This document shows, piece after piece, positions 1 through 6,655 of a DNA stretch of 6,889 nucleotides. The notes beneath the pieces are model-generated. The model saw nothing but the letters and a program-made list of their open reading frames with translations, was not told the origin of the DNA and made no database searches. Location of the stretch: the NCBI GenBank assembly GCA_934456315.1, contig CAKSHG010000115.1:1-6889 (forward strand), given 5' to 3'. Numbering within the stretch: the first letter of the stretch is position 1; each line of letters begins with the position of its first letter. The DNA is from an uncultured Oscillospiraceae bacterium. GTDB lineage: Bacteria; Bacillota; Clostridia; Oscillospirales; Ruminococcaceae. Position numbers and translations under genes: made by a program.

Positions 1-1863
1 GTATCCCTGGAGGTAATCGCAGCCCATGTCGATGAGCAGCTGCGCCATCTCCCTGGTTTCCACACCCTCGACGACTATGCGCTTTTTCAGCGATTTCAGC
101 ATTTCAACGGTATGCTTTAGGATAACGAACGCCTCCTCGTTCTCCATCGCGGGCCACAGAATGCTCTTGTCTATCTTTACGATATCCATCGGCAGGCTTA
201 TCAGGTAGTTCGCGGTGGAGAATCCCGTGCCATAGTCGTCCATCGAGAATGTAACGCCCTTGGAGATAAGGCAGTTCATGTTCTTCAGCAGCGCGTCGTA
301 ATTCGCAAGCCCGGCGGTTTCGGTTATCTCGAAATTTATCTGCTCCGGAGGAATGCCGTACTCGCCCATTATCTTCATCAGCCTGTCGGAAAGCTGCTCC
401 TGAACGCACTGGAGCACGGACAAGTTCACCTCGACATATTTCACGCCGAGCGCCTGCGCCTTTCCGCTCTTCATGAACTCGCACACCTTGCGGAACGCTA
501 TCTCGCCTATCTCGATTATCATTCCGTTGGATTCGGCGAGCGGAATGAACTCCTCCGGGCTGACGTAACCCAGCTCGGGGTCCTTCATGCGGATAAGCGC
601 CTCGGAGCAGACGAATCCGTGCTCCGCCGGCTCGTAGATGGGCTGGTAGTACATCTCGAAGCTCTTGTTGACTATGCAGTTCTTGATGGTGCTCAAAATG
701 TGCATTTCGCGCTTTTTCGCGGTGATGGAGTCCTTGGCGGCGACGAACACGCTGCCCTCCGCCTTTTCGGTGGTGCGGAGAGTGTACTCTATCGCGTCGC
801 GGACGTCCTCGGCGGACTGCGCAAAATCAGGGTAGCGCACAACGCATATTTTCGGCGTCAGCGTAGCTTCGATGCCGTGCAGCGTCACCGGATTCGAGAA
901 CAGGTCAAGTATCCTGTCAGTGAGGTACTTTTCGGTGATATGGTGCTTTTCGTCGGTGAACATGGCGAACTCGCAGCCGCCGAGGTGGTAGACCTCCGTC
1001 GTGCCGAATCCGTTCATCAGCCTTGCCGCGACCGCCCTGGGAGCCAGCTTGCGCTCGCCTACGCTGAACAGCCCGTTGATATAGGTCAGCCCGTCGAACC
1101 GGAACGCCGCAATGGCAAAGGGCTTATGGTCGTCGATGCGTATCCCTACGCTGTTGAAGAACGCCTCGTCGTTGAAGCAGTCCGCAGACTTATCGGTGAA
1201 ATCGTCCGGATTCTGGATTATGATGAGGAACATCACAAGCACCAGCGCAATGGCGTAGTTACCAAAAACCTGCGCCGGAAGCAGAAGCTGCACGACAGTC
1301 GCAGCGACAGTGACAACGAAGAAGAAAATGATGGAAGCCGCCTGGATCCAGTCGCTCTTGCGGCGGTACCGCACGAACAGGAACGACCCGAACACCATCA
1401 GCAGCAGCGCTATGACCGGGTAGACATAGAACAGCGGACCGTGGCAGTACTCCATATCCTCATTGAAGTAGATTATCAGCTTCGTGAACGGAGTAGTTAC
1501 CAGCAGCAGGGTTTCTGCGGAAATGAGCGAGAGCGTAAAGACGGCGCTCGGCTTTGAGATCCTGTTGCGCCTGGTCAGCGCTGTGACGTACATCATGTAG
1601 AGGATAGCCCCGAGGTCATAGAAGAACAGATAGGATATATGTATTGCGTAATTCACCCAGAGCGGCAGGTCCGCCGCCATGGCGAGCGACTTCATAGCGA
1701 AGGTATGCGTCAGCGACGACATGAACGTACAGCCAAGCATTCCGGCGTAGATACGGTTGGACATGCCAGGGTACTTCCGGCGGGCGAAGAAGATCAGCAT
1801 GAGTACGGCGATAAGCCCCATCGTCGCGTATTCGTATTCAACAACATAATTTATGGAATTCAT
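1..1863 (-). CDS. Membrane-anchored cyclic-di-GMP phosphodiesterase, 7TM sensor + degenerate GGDEF + EAL (3' end cut off)
   Basis: Probably hydrolyses cyclic-di-GMP to pGpG at the inner face of the membrane. I read 621 codons from the ATG at 1863; the frame runs off the left edge, so the extreme C-terminus is missing. Residues about 7-217 hold seven hydrophobic segments (about 7-27, 39-59, 68-94, 105-125, 142-164, 172-195, 201-217), a likely 7TM sensor of unknown ligand. A linker (NPDDF, 218-222) leads to a degenerate GGDEF domain: the signature is GGCEF (295-299), the usual first metal-binding Asp is R255, and the guanine-contacting Asp of the N-D pair is G264. The EAL domain looks catalytically complete: EAL 421-423, N480, EITE 512-515, DDYGTGF from D542, K563, EGVET from E599, QGY 619-621. 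The start is supported by GGAGG 8 bases upstream and its own strong promoter. EAL activity is a confident family inference; the signal sensed is unknown. Confidence 0.93.
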   Translation of the reverse strand, partial: MNSINYVVEYEYATMGLIAVLMLIFFARRKYPGMSNRIYAGMLGCTFMSSLTHTFAMKSLAMAADLPLWVNYAIHISYLFFYDLGAILYMMYVTALTRRNRISKPSAVFTLSLISAETLLLVTTPFTKLIIYFNEDMEYCHGPLFYVYPVIALLLMVFGSFLFVRYRRKSDWIQAASIIFFFVVTVAATVVQLLLPAQVFGNYAIALVLVMFLIIIQNPDDFTDKSADCFNDEAFFNSVGIRIDDHKPFAIAAFRFDGLTYINGLFSVGERKLAPRAVAARLMNGFGTTEVYHLGGCEFAMFTDEKHHITEKYLTDRILDLFSNPVTLHGIEATLTPKICVVRYPDFAQSAEDVRDAIEYTLRTTEKAEGSVFVAAKDSITAKKREMHILSTIKNCIVNKSFEMYYQPIYEPAEHGFVCSEALIRMKDPELGYVSPEEFIPLAESNGMIIEIGEIAFRKVCEFMKSGKAQALGVKYVEVNLSVLQCVQEQLSDRLMKIMGEYGIPPEQINFEITETAGLANYDALLKNMNCLISKGVTFSMDDYGTGFSTANYLISLPMDIVKIDKSILWPAMENEEAFVILKHTVEMLKSLKKRIVVEGVETREMAQLLIDMGCDYLQGY

Positions 1864-1899
1864 GCCGTACCTCCATTCTTTTCACCACTTACTGATTTT

Positions 1900-1928
1900 A
1901 TTGTACCACAATTCATTCAACTTGTCAA
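1900..1928 (-). promoter_or_regulatory. Sigma-A-type promoter of the 7TM-EAL gene
   Basis: On the minus strand a perfect -35 box TTGACA (1928-1923) is followed by exactly 17 bases and the -10 box TACAAT (1905-1900). The bases just before the -10 read TGG, an extended -10 element. Transcription would start near 1893, giving a leader of about 30 bases that carries GGAGG close to the ATG at 1863. The promoter starts only a few bases after the serA terminator, so the EAL gene is an independent transcription unit. I see no obvious operator dyad around it. Confidence 0.9.
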
Positions 1929-1931
1929 CAC

Positions 1932-1959
1932 AAAAAGGGCGTGCATAAACTGCACGCCC
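1932..1959 (-). terminator. Rho-independent terminator of the serCA operon
   Basis: On the minus strand, GGGCGTGCA (1959-1951) pairs perfectly with TGCACGCCC (1945-1937) across a 5-base loop (GTTTA), followed at once by TTTTT (1936-1932). It lies 16 bases past the serA stop codon. The 9-bp GC-rich stem, short loop and T run make a textbook intrinsic terminator. Confidence 0.93.
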
Positions 1960-1975
1960 CGAATGTATGCGGAAA

Positions 1976-3139
1976 TTACTTGATAACTCTTACGGAAACA
2001 ACGCCCGCAACAGCCTTGATAGCTGCTTCGATGCCGGTAGCGTCGCCCTTGACGTCAAGGCAGGTGTACGCGTAGTCCTTCTTGGACTTGCTTACCATGT
2101 TCTCGATGTTCAGACCGGCAGCGGAAACCGGAGCGGTGATGTTGTTCAGCAGACCCTCGGCGTTCTTGTGGATAACGCAGATCTTTGCATTGCCGGAGAT
2201 AGCCATCTCAACGTTCGGCAGGTTGACGGAGTTCCTGATGTTGCCGTTCTCGATGTAGTCAACGATCTCCCTGACTGCCATGACTGCGCAGTTGTCCTCG
2301 CTCTCGGGAGTGGAAGCGCCCAGGTGCGGCATTGCAACAACGCCGTCCAGACCGATGAGCCCGTCGGTCGCGAAGTCGGTAACGTAGCAAGCCATGCCGC
2401 CGTTTGCGAGCGCGTCGATGATAGCCTTTTCGTCTACCAGGGTATCTCTTGCGAAGTTCAGCAGGCGGACGGTCTTCTTCATGGAAGCGATAGCCTCTGC
2501 GTTTATCATGCCCTTTGTGTCAGGCAGCGCGGGAACGTGCAGCGTGATGTAGTCGCACTTCTCGAAAATTTCCTTGTTGCTCTTTACATAATGAACCTTG
2601 CCGGAGAGCTTCAGAGCGTTCTCAACGGAGAGGTACGGGTCAGCGCCGTAAACGTCCATGCCGAGCTCTGCGGCTGCGTTAGCTACCAGGATACCGATAG
2701 CGCCCAGACCGATAACGCCGAGCTTCTTGCCCATTATCTCGGGACCTACGAACTGGCTCTTGCCCTTCTCGACCAGCTTTCCTACCTCGTCGCCCTTGCC
2801 CTTGAGGGTCTTGATCCAGTCCATAGCAGCCGGGATCTTTCTGGAGGACAGCAGCAGACCTGCGATCACCAGCTCCTTAACGGCGTTTGCGTTGGCGCCG
2901 GGGGTGTTGAATACTACAACGCCCTTTTCGGTGCACTTGTCGATCGGGATATTGTTGACGCCTGCGCCTGCTCTTGCGATAGCGAGGAGGTTGGAGGGCA
3001 GCTCCATCTCGTGCATGGAAGCGGAGCGGACCAGGATAGCGTCAGGATTCTTTTCATCGTCGCTTACGGCGTACTTGCTCTTGTCGAGCAGGTCGGTGCC
3101 GCATGCGGCTATCTTATTGAGTGTAAGTACGTTTATCAT
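1976..3139 (-). CDS. serA: D-3-phosphoglycerate dehydrogenase (single-ACT-domain type)
   Basis: Oxidises 3-phosphoglycerate with NAD+ to 3-phosphohydroxypyruvate, the committed step of cytosolic serine synthesis. The 387-residue protein has a substrate-binding region (RAGAGVNN at 56-63), a Rossmann NAD-binding domain with GLGAIG (144-149) and the acidic D167 at the end of the second strand, and a C-terminal ACT domain (about 319-387), a candidate serine-feedback site. The catalytic Arg (NFAR, R231) and His (PHLGAST, H272) are present. The usual DVFEEEP segment with the third catalytic residue, Glu, reads TDFATDG (254-260), so Glu is absent there; from memory, related Clostridia enzymes carry a similar CYVTDF motif, so this is probably a clade trait. 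The length fits the short form without the extra domain of the long enzymes. The ATG has AAGGAG 8 bases upstream (3153-3148). It lies 17 bases after serC and is co-transcribed with it. Confidence 0.95.
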   Translation of the reverse strand: MINVLTLNKIAACGTDLLDKSKYAVSDDEKNPDAILVRSASMHEMELPSNLLAIARAGAGVNNIPIDKCTEKGVVVFNTPGANANAVKELVIAGLLLSSRKIPAAMDWIKTLKGKGDEVGKLVEKGKSQFVGPEIMGKKLGVIGLGAIGILVANAAAELGMDVYGADPYLSVENALKLSGKVHYVKSNKEIFEKCDYITLHVPALPDTKGMINAEAIASMKKTVRLLNFARDTLVDEKAIIDALANGGMACYVTDFATDGLIGLDGVVAMPHLGASTPESEDNCAVMAVREIVDYIENGNIRNSVNLPNVEMAISGNAKICVIHKNAEGLLNNITAPVSAAGLNIENMVSKSKKDYAYTCLDVKGDATGIEAAIKAVAGVVSVRVIK

Positions 3140-3156
3140 GTTATGCTCTCCTTTGA

Positions 3157-4236
3157 TCAGGCGTTTTCAGCCTCGAACTTCTTCATGAACTCGACCAGCT
3201 TCTCAACGCCCTCGATAGGCATTGCGTTGTAGATGGAAGCTCTCATGCCGCCGACGGTCCTGTGACCCTTGAGGTTTACGAAGCCTGCTGCGGTAGCCTC
3301 CTTGACGAACTTCGCGTCAAGCTCCTCGTTGCCGGTAACGAACGGAACGTTCATCAGAGAGCGATCCTGCGGAACGACGGTACCCTTGAACAGCTTGCTC
3401 TGGTCGAGGAAATCGTAAAGGATCTTAGCCTTCTTCTCGTTGTGAGCCTTCATAGCCTCAAGACCGCCCATCTTCTTTATCCACTTGAATACCTTGCCGC
3501 AGATGTAGATAGCGTAGCAGTTCGGGGTGTTGTAGAGGGAGTCGTTGTCAGCCTGGGTCTTCCACTTGAGCATGGTGGGAGTTCCGGGGAGAACATCGTC
3601 TGTGATGAGGTCCTCGCGGATTATAGCGATCACCAGACCTGCCGGACCTACATTCTTCTGAACGCCGCCGTAAATAACACCGTACTTGGTGACGTCTACC
3701 GGCTCTGACAGGAAGCAGGAGGACACGTCAGCGACCAGTGTGTGACCCTTTGTGTTGGGGAGGGTCTTGAACTTGGTGCCGTAGATGGTGTTGTTCTCGC
3801 AGATGTAAACATAGTCAGCGTCCTCGGGGATATCGAGGTCGGAGCAGTCGGGGATGTAGGAGAAAGTCTTGTCTGCGGAGGAAGCCACTGCAACTGCGTC
3901 GCCGTAGATCTTAGCCTCCTGGTAAGCCTTCTTAGCCCACTGACCTGTGATTATGTAAGCTGCCTTCTTGTTCTTCATGAGGTTCATCGGAACAGCCGCG
4001 AACTGCTGTGAAGCGCCGCCCTGGAGGAACAGTACCTTGTAGTTGTCCGGGATATTCATGATATCGCGGATATCCTTCTCGGCTTCCTTGATGATAGCGT
4101 CGTATGCCTTTGAACGGTGGGACATCTCCATAACGGACATGCCTGTGCCCTTGTAATCAAGCATTTCGTCTGCTGCTTCCTTGAGGACTTCCTCGGGCAG
4201 CACTGCGGGACCTGCGCTGAAGTTATAAACTCTCAT
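3157..4236 (-). CDS. serC: Phosphoserine aminotransferase
   Basis: PLP enzyme of the class V aminotransferase fold. It transfers the amino group of glutamate to 3-phosphohydroxypyruvate, making O-phosphoserine; in organisms with the DXP-dependent route it also serves vitamin B6 synthesis. From the chosen start the protein has 359 residues, the usual length. It begins with the family hallmark NFSAGPAVLP (5-14). Other landmarks are MSHRSK (38-43, substrate contacts H40 and R41), GGAS (73-76, PLP phosphate), W100 (ring stacking), D170 in ADVSSCFLS, the Schiff-base lysine K194 in GGVQKNVGPAGL, NTPN (236-239), and HRTVGGMRASIYNA (325-338). The frame stays open to an upstream ATG at 4266, but the family start and the AGGAGG at 4249-4244 favour 4236. 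It is first in the serC-serA operon, so the second pathway enzyme is encoded before the first. Confidence 0.96.
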   Translation of the reverse strand: MRVYNFSAGPAVLPEEVLKEAADEMLDYKGTGMSVMEMSHRSKAYDAIIKEAEKDIRDIMNIPDNYKVLFLQGGASQQFAAVPMNLMKNKKAAYIITGQWAKKAYQEAKIYGDAVAVASSADKTFSYIPDCSDLDIPEDADYVYICENNTIYGTKFKTLPNTKGHTLVADVSSCFLSEPVDVTKYGVIYGGVQKNVGPAGLVIAIIREDLITDDVLPGTPTMLKWKTQADNDSLYNTPNCYAIYICGKVFKWIKKMGGLEAMKAHNEKKAKILYDFLDQSKLFKGTVVPQDRSLMNVPFVTGNEELDAKFVKEATAAGFVNLKGHRTVGGMRASIYNAMPIEGVEKLVEFMKKFEAENA

Positions 4237-4243
4237 TGAATTG

Positions 4244-4249
4244 CCTCCT
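4244..4249 (-). promoter_or_regulatory. serC ribosome binding site that fixes the start codon
   Basis: AGGAGG sits 7 bases before the ATG at 4236. The alternative in-frame ATG at 4266 has no purine-rich sequence at a suitable distance and would add ten residues not typical of the family, so the downstream start is preferred. Confidence 0.9.
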
Positions 4250-4261
4250 GTAATGTTTGCT

Positions 4262-4319
4262 GTCATATCATGACGCGCAGACTGCCAAACCGCTGTGCAG
4301 TCTGCATTGATGAATCAAC
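4262..4319 (-). promoter_or_regulatory. serCA mRNA leader with three consecutive inverted repeats
   Basis: Between the predicted transcription start (about 4319) and the serC ribosome binding site lie three perfect dyads. They are TTGAT-2-ATCAA (4307-4318, right at the predicted start); a 9-bp dyad GCAGACTGC / GCAGTCTGC with an 11-base loop (4277-4305); and GTCAT-3-ATGAC (4262-4274). The middle one should form a stable RNA hairpin. The first has too short a loop for a good hairpin and looks more like a DNA operator. No T run follows, so none is a terminator. The leader is too short for a T-box. A regulatory role is inferred from structure and position only; stabilisation of the mRNA 5' end is an alternative. 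Confidence 0.55.
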
Positions 4320-4325
4320 ACTTCT

Positions 4326-4354
4326 ATTATAAGACAATTTTTCCGTTATGTCAA
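4326..4354 (-). promoter_or_regulatory. Full-consensus sigma-A-type promoter of serCA
   Basis: On the minus strand TTGACA (4354-4349) is followed by exactly 17 bases and TATAAT (4331-4326), a perfect match in both boxes and spacing. Transcription should start near 4319, giving a leader of about 80 bases before serC. Such a promoter implies strong expression, which agrees with the serCA codon choice (frequent GCT/GCA alanine and GTT valine), unlike the GCG/GCC-heavy feo genes. A strong promoter of this kind often needs a repressor or leader control. Confidence 0.93.
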
Positions 4355-4371
4355 GACTGAAATACCCGTTA

Positions 4372-4397
4372 TGCAAAATAATTTTCTCTTTTTTGCA
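4372..4397. repeat. AT-rich inverted repeat just upstream of the serCA -35 box
   Basis: TGCAAAA (4372-4378) and TTTTGCA (4391-4397) are perfect 7-base inverted arms separated by 12 AT-rich bases. The element begins 17 bases upstream of the -35 box. On the minus strand it reads as A tracts, so it could be an UP-like element or an activator/repressor site. It could also be chance in AT-rich sequence. Confidence 0.4.
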
Positions 4398-4459
4398 ATT
4401 TCCGGACAGGTTTCTTGCGGTTTCGCGGACGTGGCGGATTTTTTGAACCTCATCTGACC

Positions 4460-4506
4460 AATAAAACTGACCGCCGCAGGCTGAACGCTTTCACACCTGC
4501 GGCGGT
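4460..4506 (-). terminator. Rho-independent terminator after feoB
   Basis: An 11-bp perfect stem, ACCGCCGCAGG (4506-4496) with CCTGCGGCGGT (4480-4470), encloses a loop that holds a further TGAA/TTCA mini-stem with a four-base loop. On the minus strand the stem is followed by CAG and then TTTTATT, a weaker and slightly delayed T tract. It begins 16 bases after the feoB stop and lies about 100 bases before the serCA promoter. Termination is likely but may be incomplete. Confidence 0.8.
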
Positions 4507-4522
4507 GTTCCACATCATGGGC

Positions 4523-6655
4523 TCACACGAACATTCCCGAAATCTGCGCCACTGCGAAGCACCCGATAACTCCCGCGCAGGTCGGCAGCAGGAACGCCGC
4601 CAGCGCCCACTTCCAGCCGCCCGCCTCCTTTTTTACAGTCAGCAGCGAGGTCGAGCAGGGCCAGTGCATGAGCGAAAACAGCATAGTGCAGACCGCCGTC
4701 CGCCAGGTCCAGCCGTTGTCCCCCAGGAGCTGCGCCAGCGCCGGGAGCGAAAGCTCCGTAAGACTCCCCTGCGACATGTAGCACATGATGATTATCGGTA
4801 TGACTATCTCGTTGGCGGGAAGCCCCAGTATGAACGCCATCAGAATCACGCCGTCCATTCCGAGCAGCGCCGCGAACGGGTCGAGCGCCCCGGTGCACCA
4901 GGCGAGCAGCGTGCTTCCGCCGACGCTGACGTTCGCCAGGACCCATATCACCGCCCCCGCCGGAGCCGCGACTGCGGCGGCCCTCCCGAGCACGAACAGC
5001 GTGCGGTCCAGCAGGGAGCGCACTATCACCTTCCCGAACTGTGGCTTCCGGTAGGGCGGCAGCTCCAGCGTGAAGCCGGACGGCTGCCCCCGGAGGATCG
5101 TCGCCGAAAGGAACTTCGAAGCCGCGAAGGTCATTCCCACCCCGAGCAGCACCGCCGCCGTGACTATCGCGGCGGACAGCGCCGACGCCCCGAATCCCCC
5201 CGCCGTCCCGACGAAGAACACCGAAGCGAGCGTCAGTATGAACGGGAACTTCCCGTTGCAGGGGACGAACGCGTTGGTCAGCATCGCGATGAGCCGCTCC
5301 CGCCTGCTGTCGATTATCCGGCAGCCGACTATCCCGGCGGCGTTGCAGCCGAATCCCATCGCCATGGTCAGCGCCTGCTTCCCGCAGGCGCTGCACCGCT
5401 GGAACGGCTTGTCGAGATTATACGCCACCCTCGGCAGGTAGCCGGAGTCCTCAAGCAGCGTGAACAGCGGGAAGAATATCGCCATCGGCGGCAGCATTAC
5501 CGCCGTCACCCACGCTAGAGTGCGGTAGGCTCCGTCCACGATTATCTCGCTCACCCACCAGGGAGCGCCGCTGAACAGCTCCGCGAGCCGCTCCCCGAGC
5601 CAGCCGAAAAGCTCCGACAGCAGCTGCGACGGGTAATTCGCGCCGCTTATCGTCAGCCAGAACACCACCAGCAGCAACAGTATCATCAGCGGGAATCCCA
5701 GCGCCTTTCCGGTCAGCAGGCGGTCTGCGCGGCGGTCGTTCCGGCGGCAGCCTGCGCATTCGCTGACCGCGCCGTCCGCGGCTTCCTCGGAATTCAGCGT
5801 GATGCAGGACACGATGCGGTCCCGGAGGATATCCAGAGTGATATCGTCCTCCGCAAGGCGCATTCTGCCGCGCTCCACCGCCGCGCTTACTTCCGGGTCG
5901 GAAAGCAGGTCGGCGCCGAGGTACTTCCCGGCTTCCTCCGCGAGGGTCTTGTCGCCCTCGATGAGCCGCAGCGCTAGCCAGCGCGGGTCGAGCCGCTCTC
6001 CGAAGCGCTCCCGCAGGAGCGGTTCAGCGCAGCCTATCGCGGATTCCACCGGGGTGATGTAATGCAGGCGCTTCGGGTGCAGCTCGGTTTCGCCGGCGCA
6101 CAGGCGGTCGAGCGCAGCCGTCAGGGCTTTCAGAGTGCGCTTGTCGTGCGCGGAGGTGCCCACCACAGGGACGCCGAGGTTTTCCTCGAGCTGCGCCAGG
6201 TCGAGCGTTATCCCGCGCCGCTTTGCCTCGTCACAGAGGTTCACACAGACCAGCGTTTTCGGGCACAGCTCCATGACCTGCAAAGCAAGGTTCAGACTGC
6301 GCTGAAGGCAGGTCGCGTCGCAGACCACGACAGCCGCCTCCGCTCCGCCGAAGCACAGGAAGTCCCGCGCCGTTTCCTCCTCGGCGGAGTGAGCCAGCAG
6401 CGAGTACGTCCCCGGGATATCCACCAGGACGTAGCCGGAGCGCTCTGTCGAGCAGTAGCCCTGGGCGGTGGTGACTGTCTTTCCGGGCCAGTTTCCGGTG
6501 TGCTGGCGCATTCCGGTGAGGGCGTTGAAGATGGTGCTTTTCCCGACGTTGGGATTCCCGGCTATCGCGACGACCCTGTCGGCGGGACTGCGGCGCTTTA
6601 TTTCAAGGGTTGTTTCGGCGGCGGCGAATCCGGTGGAGCTAGATGTCAGTCCCAT
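4523..6655 (-). CDS. feoB: Ferrous iron transporter FeoB (GTPase-coupled membrane permease)
   Basis: Imports Fe2+ across the cytoplasmic membrane. The 710-residue protein has a cytosolic N-terminal G domain: G1 GNPNVGKS (33-40), a switch region GNWPGKT (54-60), G3 DIPG (79-82), G4 NLCD (139-142) and G5 SAH (168-170). A helical regulatory region follows to about 315, then the membrane part from about 318 to 710 with several hydrophobic helices and the gate motifs LLEDSGYLPR (400-409) and MGFGCN (433-438). In place of the MSCSARLP-like segment of the E. coli type it has VPCNGKFP (464-471), plus C421, C424, C445 and HWPCSTS (664-670); to my knowledge this is a recurrent Clostridia subtype. The start is set by GAGGAGG seven bases upstream, inside feoA. 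Its 17-base overlap with feoA suggests translational coupling. Expression is probably iron-controlled, but the promoter lies outside the window. Confidence 0.96.
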   Translation of the reverse strand: MGLTSSSTGFAAAETTLEIKRRSPADRVVAIAGNPNVGKSTIFNALTGMRQHTGNWPGKTVTTAQGYCSTERSGYVLVDIPGTYSLLAHSAEEETARDFLCFGGAEAAVVVCDATCLQRSLNLALQVMELCPKTLVCVNLCDEAKRRGITLDLAQLEENLGVPVVGTSAHDKRTLKALTAALDRLCAGETELHPKRLHYITPVESAIGCAEPLLRERFGERLDPRWLALRLIEGDKTLAEEAGKYLGADLLSDPEVSAAVERGRMRLAEDDITLDILRDRIVSCITLNSEEAADGAVSECAGCRRNDRRADRLLTGKALGFPLMILLLLVVFWLTISGANYPSQLLSELFGWLGERLAELFSGAPWWVSEIIVDGAYRTLAWVTAVMLPPMAIFFPLFTLLEDSGYLPRVAYNLDKPFQRCSACGKQALTMAMGFGCNAAGIVGCRIIDSRRERLIAMLTNAFVPCNGKFPFILTLASVFFVGTAGGFGASALSAAIVTAAVLLGVGMTFAASKFLSATILRGQPSGFTLELPPYRKPQFGKVIVRSLLDRTLFVLGRAAAVAAPAGAVIWVLANVSVGGSTLLAWCTGALDPFAALLGMDGVILMAFILGLPANEIVIPIIIMCYMSQGSLTELSLPALAQLLGDNGWTWRTAVCTMLFSLMHWPCSTSLLTVKKEAGGWKWALAAFLLPTCAGVIGCFAVAQISGMFV

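Noticed and set aside
619..1557. 312-codon plus-strand open frame opposite the EAL gene
   Set aside because: It is a low-complexity, Arg-rich shadow of the GGDEF/EAL gene, without a convincing ribosome site or family resemblance.
1967..3232. 421-codon plus-strand open frame opposite serA
   Set aside because: It lies antisense to serA, whose protein family is certain. The predicted protein has no recognisable motif and is explained by the codon pattern of serA on the other strand.
4237..4266. Upstream serC start at 4266 adding ten residues
   Set aside because: It has no ribosome site, while AGGAGG stands correctly before the ATG at 4236, where the family-typical N-terminus begins.
4237..4325. 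T-box or other known riboswitch before serC
   Set aside because: The leader is about 80 bases with no terminator/antiterminator pair and no T-box sequence that I can see.
4430..4445. Plus-strand T run at 4439-4444 as a terminator
   Set aside because: There is no stable hairpin directly before it and no plus-strand gene that would need it.
4346..4453. 35-codon minus-strand frame (Lys-rich) between feoB and serC
   Set aside because: It has no Shine-Dalgarno, runs into the serCA -35 region and has no recognisable features.
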